64,000 nucleotides of DNA from Oceanospirillum multiglobuliferum. GTDB lineage: Bacteria > Pseudomonadota > Gammaproteobacteria > Pseudomonadales > Halomonadaceae. The stretch lies in NCBI RefSeq assembly GCF_900167095.1, contig NZ_FUXG01000002.1:62001-126000 (forward strand). The letters are read 5' to 3'. Shown piece after piece: positions 25,710 to 38,200 of this stretch (positions are counted from its first letter, which is position 1; every line of letters starts with the position of its first letter). The position numbers were made by a program, and so were the translations under genes. A model generated the notes under the pieces. That model saw nothing but the letters and a program-made list of their open reading frames with translations. It searched no databases and was not told where the DNA came from.

Positions 25710-26378
25710 ATGGATTTCAGTTATTTTGATGCAGGTTTTATCACTTTCTTGATTGCGATTACGCTGCTGACAATGGCTCCTGGTGTTGATACGGTTTTGG
25801 TTATACGTAACACCTTACGTGGTGGCAAAACAGACGGTCTAGTGACCAGCTTTGCGATCTGCTGTGGTTTGTTTGTACATGCGGTGGTCTCGGCGGCTGG
25901 TATTTCATTGATTTTGTTACAGTCTGCAACACTGTTTACTGTCTTGAAGTTGGCGGGTGCGGCCTATCTGATTTGGTTGGGGGCTAAAAGCCTTTGGGGG
26001 GCATTGCAAGCTCCTAAGGCAGAGGCTGATGGCTCAAACGTTGTGTCGGGAGAGGTCGTCGTATCAAAAGAGAGAGCCCTTAATCTTGGGCTGTCTTTTC
26101 GAGAGGGCTTTTTAAGCAATGTCCTGAACCCTAAAACGGTTGTTTTTTATATGGCCTTTTTACCACAGTTTATTCAGCCCGAAGAGTCTGCACTGTATAA
26201 GTCACTCTTTCTGGCCAGTGTTCATTTTGTGATTGCTAATATTTGGCAGCTGTTATTGATTATGGCGGTGGCAAGGGCGCAGCACTTACTGCAACAACAA
26301 AAAGTAATGCGTTGGATTGATGGTGTGATTGGCTCTATTATGGCGGCCTTTGGTATTAAGTTAGCAGCAGACCTTTAA
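25710..26378 (+). CDS. LysE/RhtB-family amino-acid exporter
   Basis: 222 residues with about six membrane helices. N-terminal LysE motif TLLTMAPGVDTVLVIRNTLRGGKTDGL and the later LSFREGFLSNVLNPKTVVFYMAFLPQFIQP are diagnostic. The family exports amino acids or homoserine lactones; the substrate is unknown. The ATG at 25710 is taken; an in-frame TTG at 25695 is an alternative and neither has a good ribosome site. Single gene between the aceEF terminator and its own terminator. Confidence 0.9.
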   Translation: MDFSYFDAGFITFLIAITLLTMAPGVDTVLVIRNTLRGGKTDGLVTSFAICCGLFVHAVVSAAGISLILLQSATLFTVLKLAGAAYLIWLGAKSLWGALQAPKAEADGSNVVSGEVVVSKERALNLGLSFREGFLSNVLNPKTVVFYMAFLPQFIQPEESALYKSLFLASVHFVIANIWQLLLIMAVARAQHLLQQQKVMRWIDGVIGSIMAAFGIKLAADL

Positions 26379-27399
<1,021 letters not shown>

Positions 27400-27450
27400 T
27401 TTTAAAAACAGTTGTTGCGAAGCGCTAAATAGACCCTAGTCTATTTACTT

Positions 27451-27478
27451 AAAAGCCCGATAAGTTTATCGGGCTTTT
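27451..27478. terminator. Bidirectional terminator between adk and the GvpU-like gene
   Basis: Stem AAAAGCCCGATAA / TTATCGGGCTTTT with a minimal loop; A-run and T-run flank it, so it serves both convergent genes. Confidence 0.93.
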
Positions 27479-27515
27479 AACGTATTGCAGGTCTAACTTT
27501 TCATCGTTAGCTTAA

Positions 27516-27965
27516 TTAAGCGTCTGGTACTTCGGTAACGTCAAGCGTACCTAAGATAAAGCCATTCACCTCAGCAATACGGCCACGCCACCACATGCCA
27601 CGGTTGTTTGGAATTGGAGCACCTGCTGTATTGAAGAAACGTGCACCTTCTAAGTGGATATAGTTTGCCGTGTCGGTGCTGCTTTCCTCTGCATTTTTTG
27701 GTTTGTACATTTCAGCATATTTACCGAAAGCTTCCTGGATTGTTTTCAGTGCTTCGTCATTGCCAAAATGAACTGCGGTTTCGCCGATAAACTCATTAGA
27801 GAAACCATCAAAATACTTACCGCCATTGACGATGTAACCTGAAACCAAAAAGCCATCCATCTGTAAAGTGATGCCAATTTCGATGCCAGTGTTGTTTACC
27901 GTGGAGACTAGACTTTCTAAAAACCAGTCTTTTTGTGGAGCTGTGTTTGAAACTGCGTTACTCAT
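27516..27965 (-). CDS. GvpU-like protein (gas vesicle accessory family), orphan
   Basis: 149 residues, cytosolic, no signal peptide. The pattern WFLESLVSTVNNTGIEIGITL, LVSGYIVNGGKYFDGF and, near the C terminus, FFNTAGAPIPNN with GMWWRGRIAEVNGFILG resembles proteins annotated as gas vesicle accessory protein GvpU. No gvpA, gvpC, gvpN or other vesicle gene is in the window, so either the cluster is elsewhere or this family has another role. I recognise it by resemblance only; hypothetical protein is the safe fallback. Confidence 0.55.
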   Translation of the reverse strand: MSNAVSNTAPQKDWFLESLVSTVNNTGIEIGITLQMDGFLVSGYIVNGGKYFDGFSNEFIGETAVHFGNDEALKTIQEAFGKYAEMYKPKNAEESSTDTANYIHLEGARFFNTAGAPIPNNRGMWWRGRIAEVNGFILGTLDVTEVPDA

Positions 27966-28055
27966 ATGGCTCTCCTGAATCAGCCTGAATAATGATGGTC
28001 TTACAATCTATCCGTTGTGCCAGATGCTACCACAGTCATCTCAATAAAAAATCGC

Positions 28056-30584
28056 TCATGTGGTTTTTATCTGTGTTAACTGCCGAATACTGTGTCGAAT
28101 GGCTGGATCAAATAGCCCACGGCACTGTACTGCCAATAATTCTAACCTTTGATCGAAGCTGAGCTTTTGATTTTGATCGGTTTTTAAGTAGTTCAGCTCA
28201 TATAGTACTTTGATTAATTGCTGGAACAAAGGTGAGTGAAAATACTCTGGTGCATTTAAACCATGCAAAATAGTTAAGCGCTGGGCAAGATTCTGGCAGA
28301 GTTGTTCTAATGTTGAGGTACTAAGCTGGCCACTGCCATGATGCAGCAACAACGCCACCATCAAGTAGCAGCGTTCCATACTCGCTTGAATTGGTTTGGA
28401 TAACATTTGTAACAATCGGCCTTGAGTTTGATAAGTACTCGCACAGGTCAGATGCTCGCCATCTGCAATGAGTAGTTCATGGCGGATAAACCAGTTCAGG
28501 TAACGATCAACTTGCTCTGCTAATGAGGCCATTGGCCAAGACAAGTAAAGTTCTTTTTGAATTAATGGGTACAGCACTGAAATTAATTGCTGCAATTGGC
28601 CTCGGTGATACCTTGGCTGCTGGCTAAAACAAAAAGCAATTAACGAGGGTAGCGCAAATAAATGTAATATATTGTTGCGATACCACGTCATTAACAGGGC
28701 GTTCTCACCAGTAAGTTGAAGCAGATCACCATACTGATGGGGAATTCGATTGAGTAAGCCTAACTGTTCAACTTCTTGAATTAAGGCGTCTGTGCTTTGT
28801 ACAGTCTTAGCACTTTGAGGGTTTAGATCCTGCTGTAGTGTTATGCAGAGCTGTATAAACTGCTTCAAGCTACTTTCTTCTAAGGTATGACTGCGAGAGG
28901 TCAGTAGTGCCAGTGCTGATAGGTTAACGCTGTTTAGGGTTGCTGCTTGATTAATACCAACGGCCACCTGCTCAGCTAGTTGATTGACAGCTTGTGACAA
29001 CCATTCTGGTTTTTCTGTTGAAATACCAGCTTGATTCCATCCTGTATCCGAAATTTGTGCTGATAATGTATCAGCAAGATTGATAGGTTCACCAAAGGCT
29101 AAAGAGACTTTACCAAAAGGTTCTTTCAACGCCTTCATTGCACGTATTAAGCCTACAATCGACTCGCTCTTCTTTTTTTGTCCTCGTAGCTCACCTAGGT
29201 AAGTACCAGCTTCGATTACTTTCTCGTATCCAATATAAACCGGAACTAACTTAATCTGCCGATGAGGATTGCGTAAGAAGCCCTGAATGGTTAGCGACAG
29301 CATACCGGCTTTGGGTGCAAGAGTGCGGCCTGTACGACTACGCCCCCCTTCTACAAAATACTCTGTGGCATAGCCTTTATTGAGTAAGTAGAAGTAGTAC
29401 TCAGCAAACACGGCGGCATAAAGGGGATTATCTTTAAAACTGCGCCGTAAGAAGAAAGCGCCCCCACGACGCAGTAATCTACCAACAATAGGTAGATTTA
29501 AGTTGATGCCTGCCGCCACATGAGGTGGTACTAAGTTATGTTGATAAAGCGCATAGGAAAGCAGCAAATAATCAATGTGACTACGATGACAAGGCACGTA
29601 TACCAAGGTGCTATTCTTAGCCGCTTCTTGTACCGGCTCGATATTATGAATGCTGATGCCATCGTAAAGCTTATTCCAGAGCCAGCTTAGTAAACGGTCA
29701 AATATTTGTTGAGTGCTGTAAGATACATTGGCAACGATTTCATCGGCATATTGATGCGCTTTAGCTTCAAGCTGTGCCTGGTTTTTTTTGTCTGTTTGTA
29801 CTTGTTTTAAAATGGCTGCTTTTACTCTTGGGCTGCGTGTCAGCGCGTGTAAAAGTTGGTTTCGATCGGTTAGCTCTGGGCCTGCAACACCTTTTCGAAT
29901 CTGTTGAAAATGTACTCGCATTAAGCGAGCAGTTTTTCGTACATGACGATTTAAGCTGGTATTCACTGGACTACTGGCAATTAAGCCTTGCAATGAAACA
30001 GGCTCTGCAAAATGTACTAGGGTATCTCGGCCATACCAGAGAATATGCCAAAGGCGACTTAACATTTGAGTCATGCGCCCTTGAGGTCCTGTGCTAAGCC
30101 ACTGCTGATGCAGTTTACTTTGTGTTTGTCCTGGTGCTCGCCCCCAAAAAATTGTAACAGGGATACAGTGTAAGTCCTGCTCTGGGTGCTCTAATAAATG
30201 TGCAGTTAACCGAATTAAACGCGGTGATACTTGACGGTCCGTACGGGCTGAGAATCGACTTTGGCTGCGATGTAGGGTGATTAAGGCGGACTGTTCTTGA
30301 ATACCAAACCAATGCTTATTTTCTGTTATAGCTTGATCAGCGGGCGGTAGCTTTAGTGCGCGAGACAGGTGATTGACGAGTAACTGATCGCTCAGCGCAT
30401 TTTCTGGGAGCACATAGCAGTATTTTACAGGGTTTGTGTCATCGGCCTTGATGCTAGGTGGCTTACCTTGATAGCGCACACGAACTAAGCGCATTAACAC
30501 CCATTCCAAAAGACTTAAAAACACCTTCAGAGCAGTGCTAATTATGCGGGGTAAAGGGGTAGCTGAGCGTGCAGGGCGCATCAT
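28056..30584 (-). CDS. plsB: Glycerol-3-phosphate 1-O-acyltransferase
   Basis: 842 residues, typical length. The acyltransferase block lies mid-protein: VPCHRSHIDYLLLSYALYQ (HX4D motif), GGAFFLRRSFKDNPLY, YFVEGGRSRTGRTLAPK and LVPVYIGYEKVIE. It makes lysophosphatidate from acyl-ACP/CoA and glycerol 3-phosphate at the inner membrane, the first step in phospholipid synthesis. AGGA precedes the start; the second ATG could also serve. The end lies 90 bp from the GvpU-like gene on the same strand. Confidence 0.97.
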   Translation of the reverse strand: MMRPARSATPLPRIISTALKVFLSLLEWVLMRLVRVRYQGKPPSIKADDTNPVKYCYVLPENALSDQLLVNHLSRALKLPPADQAITENKHWFGIQEQSALITLHRSQSRFSARTDRQVSPRLIRLTAHLLEHPEQDLHCIPVTIFWGRAPGQTQSKLHQQWLSTGPQGRMTQMLSRLWHILWYGRDTLVHFAEPVSLQGLIASSPVNTSLNRHVRKTARLMRVHFQQIRKGVAGPELTDRNQLLHALTRSPRVKAAILKQVQTDKKNQAQLEAKAHQYADEIVANVSYSTQQIFDRLLSWLWNKLYDGISIHNIEPVQEAAKNSTLVYVPCHRSHIDYLLLSYALYQHNLVPPHVAAGINLNLPIVGRLLRRGGAFFLRRSFKDNPLYAAVFAEYYFYLLNKGYATEYFVEGGRSRTGRTLAPKAGMLSLTIQGFLRNPHRQIKLVPVYIGYEKVIEAGTYLGELRGQKKKSESIVGLIRAMKALKEPFGKVSLAFGEPINLADTLSAQISDTGWNQAGISTEKPEWLSQAVNQLAEQVAVGINQAATLNSVNLSALALLTSRSHTLEESSLKQFIQLCITLQQDLNPQSAKTVQSTDALIQEVEQLGLLNRIPHQYGDLLQLTGENALLMTWYRNNILHLFALPSLIAFCFSQQPRYHRGQLQQLISVLYPLIQKELYLSWPMASLAEQVDRYLNWFIRHELLIADGEHLTCASTYQTQGRLLQMLSKPIQASMERCYLMVALLLHHGSGQLSTSTLEQLCQNLAQRLTILHGLNAPEYFHSPLFQQLIKVLYELNYLKTDQNQKLSFDQRLELLAVQCRGLFDPAIRHSIRQLTQIKTT

Positions 30585-30706
30585 GAAGCAATTTCCTGAA
30601 AACTAAGGCTTAAACAAGCAGCGGCTTATATCAATATTGAAAGAAATTAGCAGCTCCGTGAGTATTTCCACAGAGCTATTTTTTGAAAATGCTTTATATC
30701 GAATGC

Positions 30707-31360
30707 TTATCGACGCTTACCGCTGCGTCGGTTGCCTTTCTTTGCCGTAGCCGTCTTACTGAAAGGCGCTGGTTTTTCTGCTGGTGCGTGAAATAGTAGG
30801 TAAAGATCAACCAGCAGCTCTTGTAACTGTTCTGCAAGGCGGTTAACAGTGTCTAAATCAGAGACTAAATCATCTAGTTCTTCATCAGGGAATAAACAGG
30901 AGATCGCCATAAAAGGCAGTAACAGCTCCGCAACCTCTTGCTCATTGTCGCTAAACCAAGTCTCTTCGCGCAGCATTACCGCTTCCATAAAGCCGGCACA
31001 CCACGCGCTGACATCGCTGTCGTCTAAAGGCTCTTCTTCGTCAATCATCGGCTCAAAGGGCAGCTCAATGGTTTGACCTCGATAGAGTGCTGTGCGAGTT
31101 TCCGCCAACATCGCCTCTAACCAAGTGATAACCTGCTGTTCAGAAAGGCTTTCATCAAACTTTGGTATACCGTTAAACACAACAGGTAACCACTCTTGAG
31201 TGGGTACTTCTTCAGGGCAAATGGCTAACGCAATCATGAAACCATGCAACCCGATAATATCAAGGGCTTCTGGATCTACTAGGTCAGACTCCAAGTATGT
31301 GTAGAGCTGGTCTAGAGCATCTTCTGCAATCACAGGTACTGGGATTGATTCTTCCGTCAT
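30707..31360 (-). CDS. YecA/YgfB (UPF0149) family protein
   Basis: 217 residues, acidic and helical. The block LDIIGLHGFMIALAICPEEVPTQEWLPVVF followed by CAGFMEAVMLREETWF matches the UPF0149/YecA family; the C-terminal Lys/Arg-rich tail takes the place of the SEC-C zinc motif that some members carry. Function unknown; the family is sometimes linked to proline aminopeptidase loci. The ATG at 31360 has GAGG six bases upstream; the frame extends 16 codons further without support. Confidence 0.85.
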   Translation of the reverse strand: MTEESIPVPVIAEDALDQLYTYLESDLVDPEALDIIGLHGFMIALAICPEEVPTQEWLPVVFNGIPKFDESLSEQQVITWLEAMLAETRTALYRGQTIELPFEPMIDEEEPLDDSDVSAWCAGFMEAVMLREETWFSDNEQEVAELLLPFMAISCLFPDEELDDLVSDLDTVNRLAEQLQELLVDLYLLFHAPAEKPAPFSKTATAKKGNRRSGKRR

Positions 31361-31495
31361 GGGTGCCTCGTTATGCGATAAGCAAGTAATAAAATCGGTG
31401 CAAAGCACTATTGTAGCGACAACAGGGGGAACACGGCAGCCCTGAAGCTAGATCTTGTGTAAAATCGAAAACTTTAATTTTAATGGAGGTTGATA

Positions 31496-32062
31496 GTGCC
31501 TGCGACTTTGCCATTGTTTTCACAAGAATTGTCTATCCCTAAGTGTATTAATCCTCGTGATCCTGCTGAGGCTGCAATAGCTTTGCGCTATGTCATGATG
31601 TTCTGGTTAGCCAAGGCAGAACAGCATTTATTGAAAAACTTTCCAATGCCGGAGCTTGACCTTAGCTTACGTGGTCGTTGTGCAGGGCAAGCTTATCTAC
31701 AAGTTTGGCGAGTGCGTTTTAATTTGCAGTTATTAAGTGAAAACTATGAACACTTTATGCTGAATGTAGTACCTCATGAGCTTGCTCATCTTATTGCTTT
31801 TCGAGAGTTTGGACGTCGAATCCGGCCTCATGGTAAAGAGTGGACTTGGGTGATGGAGCAGGTGTTAGGTGTGCCAGCTAAAACAACTCATCAATACGAC
31901 GTAAGTAAAAGCGCTAATCAACAATACACTTATCGTTGTGGCTGTGTTGAAAGAGAGCATCACCTTACAATTCGTCGCCATAATAAGGTTGCTCAAGGCG
32001 TTAGTTATTTATGCAAATATTGTCGACAGTCTTTAGTATTCGCTTATAAAAAATCTTTATGA
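31496..32062 (+). CDS. sprT: SprT-family zinc metallopeptidase
   Basis: 188 residues. HExxH zinc motif in VVPHELAHLIAFREFGRRIRPHGKEW, with the third ligand in RPHGKEW, as in SprT and Spartan. A C-terminal zinc ribbon follows: YRCGCVEREHHLTIRR...YLCKYC. Spartan proteases degrade DNA-protein crosslinks; the bacterial protein is poorly studied. GTG at 31496 has GGAGG six bases before it and is preferred to the in-frame TTG at 31490. Divergent from the YecA-like gene. Confidence 0.9.
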   Translation: MPATLPLFSQELSIPKCINPRDPAEAAIALRYVMMFWLAKAEQHLLKNFPMPELDLSLRGRCAGQAYLQVWRVRFNLQLLSENYEHFMLNVVPHELAHLIAFREFGRRIRPHGKEWTWVMEQVLGVPAKTTHQYDVSKSANQQYTYRCGCVEREHHLTIRRHNKVAQGVSYLCKYCRQSLVFAYKKSL

Positions 32063-32388
32063 CTTAGTTTTTATTTTTATAACGCTTATCCATAGGTATA
32101 AGGCTGGACTGTATAAATATGACCCGAAAGTCTAATGGGGAAATATTGTGCGTATGCGAGATATGAAAACTGAACCTGTCTGATTGGTCATAAACTCATC
32201 TTTGATTTGTAAGTTATTGATTTTAAAGGGTAAATTACTGCTACCAAGGTCTAATGTTTTCTATCGCTTCTGACCAGTATAACTTTGCATCGAATATGTG
32301 CTCTGGGTGAGGTTATTTTTAAAACCTCAGCATCATAAAAATAAAGCGCCCAGGGTTTTTTTCCCTCAAAGGCACAGAGGCAAAATAG
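32063..32388. other. Upstream region of acs
   Basis: 326 bp. A hairpin (TGAGGTT 32308-32314 with AACCTCA 32323-32329) lies about 60 bp before the acs start, without T-run. Control by the CrbR response regulator encoded downstream would act here, but its site is not known to me. Confidence 0.5.
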
Positions 32389-34338
32389 ATGAGCGAACAA
32401 CAAAAAGTGTATCCGGTACAGGCTGAATTTTCGGCAAAAGCTCTGATTAACAAAGAGCAATATCAGGCGATGTACGATCAGTCAGTTCAAGACCCGGAAG
32501 GTTTTTGGAGTGAGCAAGGCAAGCGCATTGACTGGATCAAACCTTATTCAAAAGTAAAGAATGTAAGCTTTGATAACCATAATGTTGATATCAAATGGTT
32601 TGAAAACGGCACGTTAAACGCGAGCGCCAACTGTCTTGATCGTCACCTAGAAACCCGTGGCGACCAAGTGGCGATTATTTGGGAAGGTGATAACCCAGAG
32701 CAAGACGAAAAAATCACTTATCGTGACCTATATACCCGTGTATGTAAGTTTTCGAATGCTTTAAAAGAGCAAGGTGTACGTAAAGGCGATGTAGTGACTA
32801 TCTACATGCCAATGATTCCTGAGGCTGCAGTTGCCATCTTGGCTTGCGCACGTATTGGTGCTGTGCACTCTGTTGTGTTTGGTGGTTTCTCTCCAGATGC
32901 AATTGCAGGCCGTATTGTAAACTCTGATTCTCGTATTGTGATCACTGCAGACCAAGGTCGTCGTGGTGGTAAAGCTGTTCCTCTAAAAGAGAACGTAGAC
33001 GAAGCACTGACTCATCCAGATGTTAAGACGGTTGAGCGTGTGATTGTGGTTAAGTGCACAGGCGGTGATATCGCATGGCATGATCACCGTGATGTTTGGT
33101 TCCATGAGATTACAGAGCCTGCTTCTGACGTATGTGCGCCAGAAGAGATGAAAGCAGAAGACCCACTGTTTATTCTGTACACATCAGGTTCAACTGGTGC
33201 GCCAAAAGGTCTGAAGCACACCACAGGTGGTTATATGGTATATGCGTCTATGACGCATCAGTATGTATTTGACTACCAAGAAGGTGATATTTACTGGTGT
33301 ACTGCTGACGTAGGCTGGATTACTGGCCACAGCTACATCATTTACGGACCATTGGCGAATGGCGCGACCACGCTGATGTTTGAAGGTGTGCCTTCATACC
33401 CAACGCATAGCCGATTCGGTGATGTGGTTGATAAGCACCAAGTTAACATTCTGTACACTGCACCTACCGCAGTACGTGCGTTGATGGCGCAAGGCAATGA
33501 CGTGATGGGTAACACCAAGCGTGATTCTCTGCGTCTGTTAGGTTCTGTAGGTGAGCCAATCAACCCAGAAGCTTGGGAGTGGTACCACAAGAATATCGGT
33601 AACGGTCAGTGTCCAATCGTAGATACTTGGTGGCAGACTGAAACTGGCGGTATTTTGATCACACCACTGCCAGGTGCAACTGATCTGAAGCCGGGTTCAG
33701 CAACACTTCCGTTCTTTGGTGTTCAGCCAGCATTGGTTGATGCAGAAGGTAAAGAGCTAGAGGGCGCCACTGAAGGTAACCTGATTCTGAAAGACAGCTG
33801 GCCGGGTCAGGCGCGCTCTATCTGGGGTGATCATGAGCGCTTTGTTCAGACTTACTTCAGCACTTACCTAGGCTCTTACTTCACAGGCGACGGTGCACGT
33901 CGTGATGAAGACGGCTACTACTGGATTACAGGTCGTGTGGATGACGTGATCAACGTGTCAGGTCACCGCATGGGCACTGCCGAAATCGAAAGTGCGATGG
34001 TTGCACATAAAGATGTAGCAGAAGCTGCTGTAGTGGGTTATCCACATGACATTAAAGGTCAGGGCATCTATATCTACCTGACGCTAAATGAAGGTGTGGA
34101 GGCAAGTGATGATCTGCGTAAAGAACTGGTGAAATGGGTTCGTAAAGAGATTGGCCCAATTGCAACACCAGATCTAATTCAGTTCTCTTCAGGCTTGCCA
34201 AAAACTCGTTCGGGTAAAATCATGCGTCGTATTCTGCGCAAGATTGCGGCAAATGAGTGCGATGGTCTAGGTGATACTTCAACATTGGCAGATCCATCTG
34301 TGGTGGATAGCCTGATTGATGAGCGTCTGAACCGCTAA
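32389..34338 (+). CDS. acs: Acetyl-CoA synthetase
   Basis: 649 residues, family length. Core AMP-forming motifs: [91 protein letters not shown]. The catalytic lysine is K610 in [14 protein letters not shown], the usual site of regulatory acetylation. It activates acetate to acetyl-CoA for growth on acetate. GAGG lies nine bases before the ATG. It heads the acetate block that includes crbR, crbS and the DUF4212/sodium symporter pair. Confidence 0.98.
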   Translation: MSEQQKVYPVQAEFSAKALINKEQYQAMYDQSVQDPEGFWSEQGKRIDWIKPYSKVKNVSFDNHNVDIKWFENGTLNASANCLDRHLETRGDQVAIIWEGDNPEQDEKITYRDLYTRVCKFSNALKEQGVRKGDVVTIYMPMIPEAAVAILACARIGAVHSVVFGGFSPDAIAGRIVNSDSRIVITADQGRRGGKAVPLKENVDEALTHPDVKTVERVIVVKCTGGDIAWHDHRDVWFHEITEPASDVCAPEEMKAEDPLFILYTSGSTGAPKGLKHTTGGYMVYASMTHQYVFDYQEGDIYWCTADVGWITGHSYIIYGPLANGATTLMFEGVPSYPTHSRFGDVVDKHQVNILYTAPTAVRALMAQGNDVMGNTKRDSLRLLGSVGEPINPEAWEWYHKNIGNGQCPIVDTWWQTETGGILITPLPGATDLKPGSATLPFFGVQPALVDAEGKELEGATEGNLILKDSWPGQARSIWGDHERFVQTYFSTYLGSYFTGDGARRDEDGYYWITGRVDDVINVSGHRMGTAEIESAMVAHKDVAEAAVVGYPHDIKGQGIYIYLTLNEGVEASDDLRKELVKWVRKEIGPIATPDLIQFSSGLPKTRSGKIMRRILRKIAANECDGLGDTSTLADPSVVDSLIDERLNR

Positions 34339-34360
34339 TCGGTGAGGTCGGATTAAAAGA

Positions 34361-34395
34361 ACTCCTGTGTGCTTGTCACATGGGAGTTTTTTTTT
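34361..34395 (+). terminator. Terminator of acs
   Basis: Stem ACTCC-TGTG / CACA-(TG)-GGAGT, with a two-base bulge, then nine T. It separates acs from crbR. Confidence 0.85.
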
Positions 34396-34493
34396 GTAGT
34401 CAAAGCAGGCAAATAAAACTTCGATAGGGTACTATTGATCGAAAGAAGAATAGCCAAAAAATTATAATATTAGCAGGGAGTTGGAGGAGATTA

Positions 34494-35156
34494 ATGGCAC
34501 TAGCCCAGAAGATCATTATTGCTGACGATCACCCTTTGTTTCGTGCAGCGTTACAACAGGCGGTAAAACAGGTGGTTCCAGAGGCTCAGATCGTTGAAGC
34601 CGACTCTATGGAAGCCGTACAGATAGCATCAGCTAATCACCCCGATGCAGACCTGATTTTACTTGACTTACATATGCCCGGTGCACACGGTTTTTCCGGA
34701 TTAGTGTTCCTGCGCGGCCAATGTCCAGGCATACCTGTGATTGTGGTCTCAGGTTCTGAAGAGCCATTGGTGATTCGGCGAGCCATCGACTTTGGCTCCT
34801 CTGGTTTTATCCCGAAGTCCTCTTCCCTTGACACCATTGCAACTGCAATTGGTGAGGTGCTGGAAGGTGCTGTTTGGTTACCACCAGAAATTGCAGATAA
34901 CCTAAGTGATATTAGCGAAGAAGAAGCTAAATTTGCTGAGGCGCTCTCTACTCTAACACCACAACAATTCCGTGTTTTAAATATGCTCATCGAAGGTTTG
35001 CTTAACAAACAAATCGCTTATGAGCTGAATGTATCTGAAGCGACGATTAAAGCGCACGTGACTGCAATTTTACGTAAGCTAGGTGTACACAGTCGTACTC
35101 AAGCTGTAATTGCAGCTAAACAGCTTGAAATTGAACCGCCTAAAGTGGGCGAATAA
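34494..35156 (+). CDS. crbR: LuxR-type response regulator of the acetate switch (CrbR/ErdR type)
   Basis: 220 residues. Receiver domain with DD at 11-12, phosphoacceptor D58 in LILLDLHMPG and Lys in GFIPKSS; a NarL/LuxR HTH at the C end (LTPQQFRVLNMLIEGLLNKQIAYELNVSEATIKAHVTAILRKL). In Vibrio CrbR, and in Pseudomonas ErdR, this regulator activates acs in response to the transporter-kinase CrbS/MxtR. Its position between acs and a CrbS-type kinase supports the assignment. GGAGG six bases before the ATG. Confidence 0.9.
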   Translation: MALAQKIIIADDHPLFRAALQQAVKQVVPEAQIVEADSMEAVQIASANHPDADLILLDLHMPGAHGFSGLVFLRGQCPGIPVIVVSGSEEPLVIRRAIDFGSSGFIPKSSSLDTIATAIGEVLEGAVWLPPEIADNLSDISEEEAKFAEALSTLTPQQFRVLNMLIEGLLNKQIAYELNVSEATIKAHVTAILRKLGVHSRTQAVIAAKQLEIEPPKVGE

Positions 35157-35180
35157 CCTTATTTAAAGGTTATGTATATG

Positions 35181-35208
35181 AAAAAACCTGATGCTTATCA
35201 GGTTTTTT
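35181..35208. terminator. Bidirectional terminator between crbR and crbS
   Basis: Twelve-pair stem AAAAAACCTGAT / ATCAGGTTTTTT around GCTT, between the ends of the convergent genes. Confidence 0.93.
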
Positions 35209-35258
35209 TGTGCCTGTTGATTAAGTAAAAAGAGTCATCATAATAAAACACAATATGC

Positions 35259-38200
35259 TTAGCTGTGTTTCACTTTATGGCTCTTTAGCACGCGTGTTGC
35301 CATTGCCCGTAAAGGGGCAGGTTTGAGAGGTTTATGCAGCAAGGTATAACCTTCGCTTTTAATAGATTCGGCTACCTCTTCTGTTCGGTCTGCTGTGATT
35401 AGAATAGCGGGTAAAGGCTCATCGAATAGTTCATTCAATGCTGACAGCGCCATCATGCCCGTTACGTCATTATCTAAATGATAATCTGCTAACACTATAT
35501 CTGGTCGACCACTGTTGCGTATGACTGATTTGGCACCACCGATGGTTGTAGCTTTGCTAACGCGGCATTGCCAATTGCTGAGCATTGCCTCCATACCCTC
35601 TAGAATTAATGGTTCATTATCAATACATAGCACATGCAATCCAGCTAGCGGATTATTACGCTGACTGGCCAAGCCTTGCACGCTATCTTGGGTTATCTCA
35701 GGCTTCAGGTCCGCACTATCGCCTAGTGCAACTTCAACGCTAAATACTGTCCCTTGCCCTGGCCAAGAGCGCACTTTGATTGGGTGGTTGAGTACTCGCC
35801 CCATACGGTCAGCAATAGACAAGCCTAGGCCAAGCCCTTTCTCGCTCTCTTTATTATGGCGTTCAGGATGATCCAGTCGTTTAAACTCTTGGAAAATTTC
35901 AGAGAGTTTTTCTGCCGGAATACCAGGGCCTGTATCCCATACCTCAATACGTATTGCATTTTTCATACGTCGGCAGCCCAGCAAAATTTTCCCATGTTGT
36001 GTATAGCGTGCAGCATTGGATAGAAAATTTTGGATGATTCGACGTAGCATCTGGGCATCGCTTTTGACAACAGATGCTGTTTTGACTGAATCAAAGTGTA
36101 ACCCTCGATTACTGGCCATTACGCCAAACTCAGCAGCTAATGGTTTGAGAATAGTATCTAGTCGGAAAGTACTAATATTGGGCAACAATGCCCCCGCATC
36201 AAGTTTGGAGATATCAAGCAGAGTGCTGAGTAGTTCTTCGGCTGCTTTAAGTGAACCGTCAATATTTTTGATCATACGGTACTGATCCGCATTGTCATTT
36301 TTAACTTGATGCGCCAGAGCCGACGTGAATAAGCGAGCGGCATTTAATGGTTGTAGTAAATCATGTGAAGCTGCTGCTAAGAACCTTGTTTTAGAAGCGT
36401 TGGCTAGCTCTGCTACCTGCTTGGCTTGCATTAGATCTTGGTTTAGATCAGAAAGCTCTTGGGTGCGATCTTTGACACGCTCTTCAAGTGTTTCATTGGT
36501 TTCTTTTAGGGCGATCTCTGCTTTACGACGCTCGGTAATATCTTGATATAGTGCAAAGAAGCCTAAAATCTCATTTTTATCATTACGGTGAGGTGTGTAG
36601 GTGACTAAACCATAACGCACTTGCTTTTGATTGGTACTGTGTTCTAGCTCGAAAACAGCGCGCTGACCTTGCAGTACTATGTCGATATAAGGTTTTCTGG
36701 CCTCATATTGACTGAGCGTCAATACCTTATACATAGGTTGACCAATAATAGCATTACGGTCTACATGCATTGCCTCTTCATAGGCCTTGTTAGTAAATAA
36801 ATAGCGTAGTTCAATATCAAAATAGGCAATTAAGGCGGGTACATTATCAGTATAAATACGGATGTTGTTTTCGCTCTGTATTAGGGCTTCTTCTGTTTGC
36901 TTTTGTTGAGTAATATCTTGATAAGTATAAACAAAACCACCGCCAGGCATAGGGTTGCCTTGTACATCTAGAACAGTGCCATCACGGCGGTAACGGATAT
37001 AGCGATGAGGCTCGCCTTGACGAATATTATCCAATAATTGCTGTACTTGTTCCTCCGGATTCCCTAAACCATACTCTCCTGTCTGAGCATTAAATCGGAA
37101 AATATTTTCTATAGGCTCGCCTACTCGGATCATATTGTCGGGAAAATTAAATAGATCTAAATAATGCTGGTTCCAAACCACAAGTCTTAAATTATGATCC
37201 ACCACGGATATACCTTGGCTAATATTTTCTATGGTGGCTTGTAATAGTGCTCTGTTGAACTCGAGTACTTGAGAGGCTTCATCAACAATTGAGATTACAT
37301 CGCTGATTTGAATTTCTTTACCTTGTAATGCTGAGTTCGTCACGATTCGTGCTGAAGATGCACCTAGAACACCAGCTAAAAGGCGCTCTGTAAACTGGAT
37401 GACCTCAATGCTGGCACGGTCATCAGGTTTGAAGCTGGTTTGGTTTTGACGTGAAAAATAATCTGCAAAAGCTTTATCTACAGATTCGGGACCTAAAAAA
37501 CGTTCACACAACGCCATTAAGTCTCCAACTGAGGTAGAGCCTAACCAAGGGCGAGCCGTTTTAGTATTGCGAGTGTCGATACTATCAATAAAAGCAGAAG
37601 CTTGAATACGATCAATGACCCTTTGCTTGGTAAGATTAGAGACAGCCACATAGAAAAAGAGGTTGAAACCCAAACTGAACAAAACGCCATGAGTCAAATA
37701 ATCTAACTGAACACCAAATAAAGCATCAGGCTTCAGCCAGTAAATATTAAATGGGCCTTCAGCCACAATGTAAGGGTCTACCCACCCCGCATTGCCAATA
37801 CTTGGGAGCAATAGGGAATATGCCCAAATAATAAAGCCTACACTCATACCCGCTAGAGCACCGTAACGGTTGCCGCGCTTCCAATACATACCGCCGATTA
37901 ATGCTGGCCCAAATTGTGCGACAGCAGCAAAGGAAAGTAATCCTGTTGCTGCCAGTGAGTTGAACTCAGCCAATACTTGGTAGCTCAGATACGCTAGCGC
38001 CAGAATGCAAATAATAGTAATGCGTCGAATATGTAATACCATCTGCCCGAAGTCATGATGAGAAGTATTACCACTCCAACGAAACTTCAGTAACAAGGGA
38101 ATAACGATGTCGTTTGACACCATGATACTAATGGCGATAGTTGCCAGAATGACCATGCTAGTTGCAGCGGAAAAGCCACCAAGAAAGGCTAATAAAGTTA

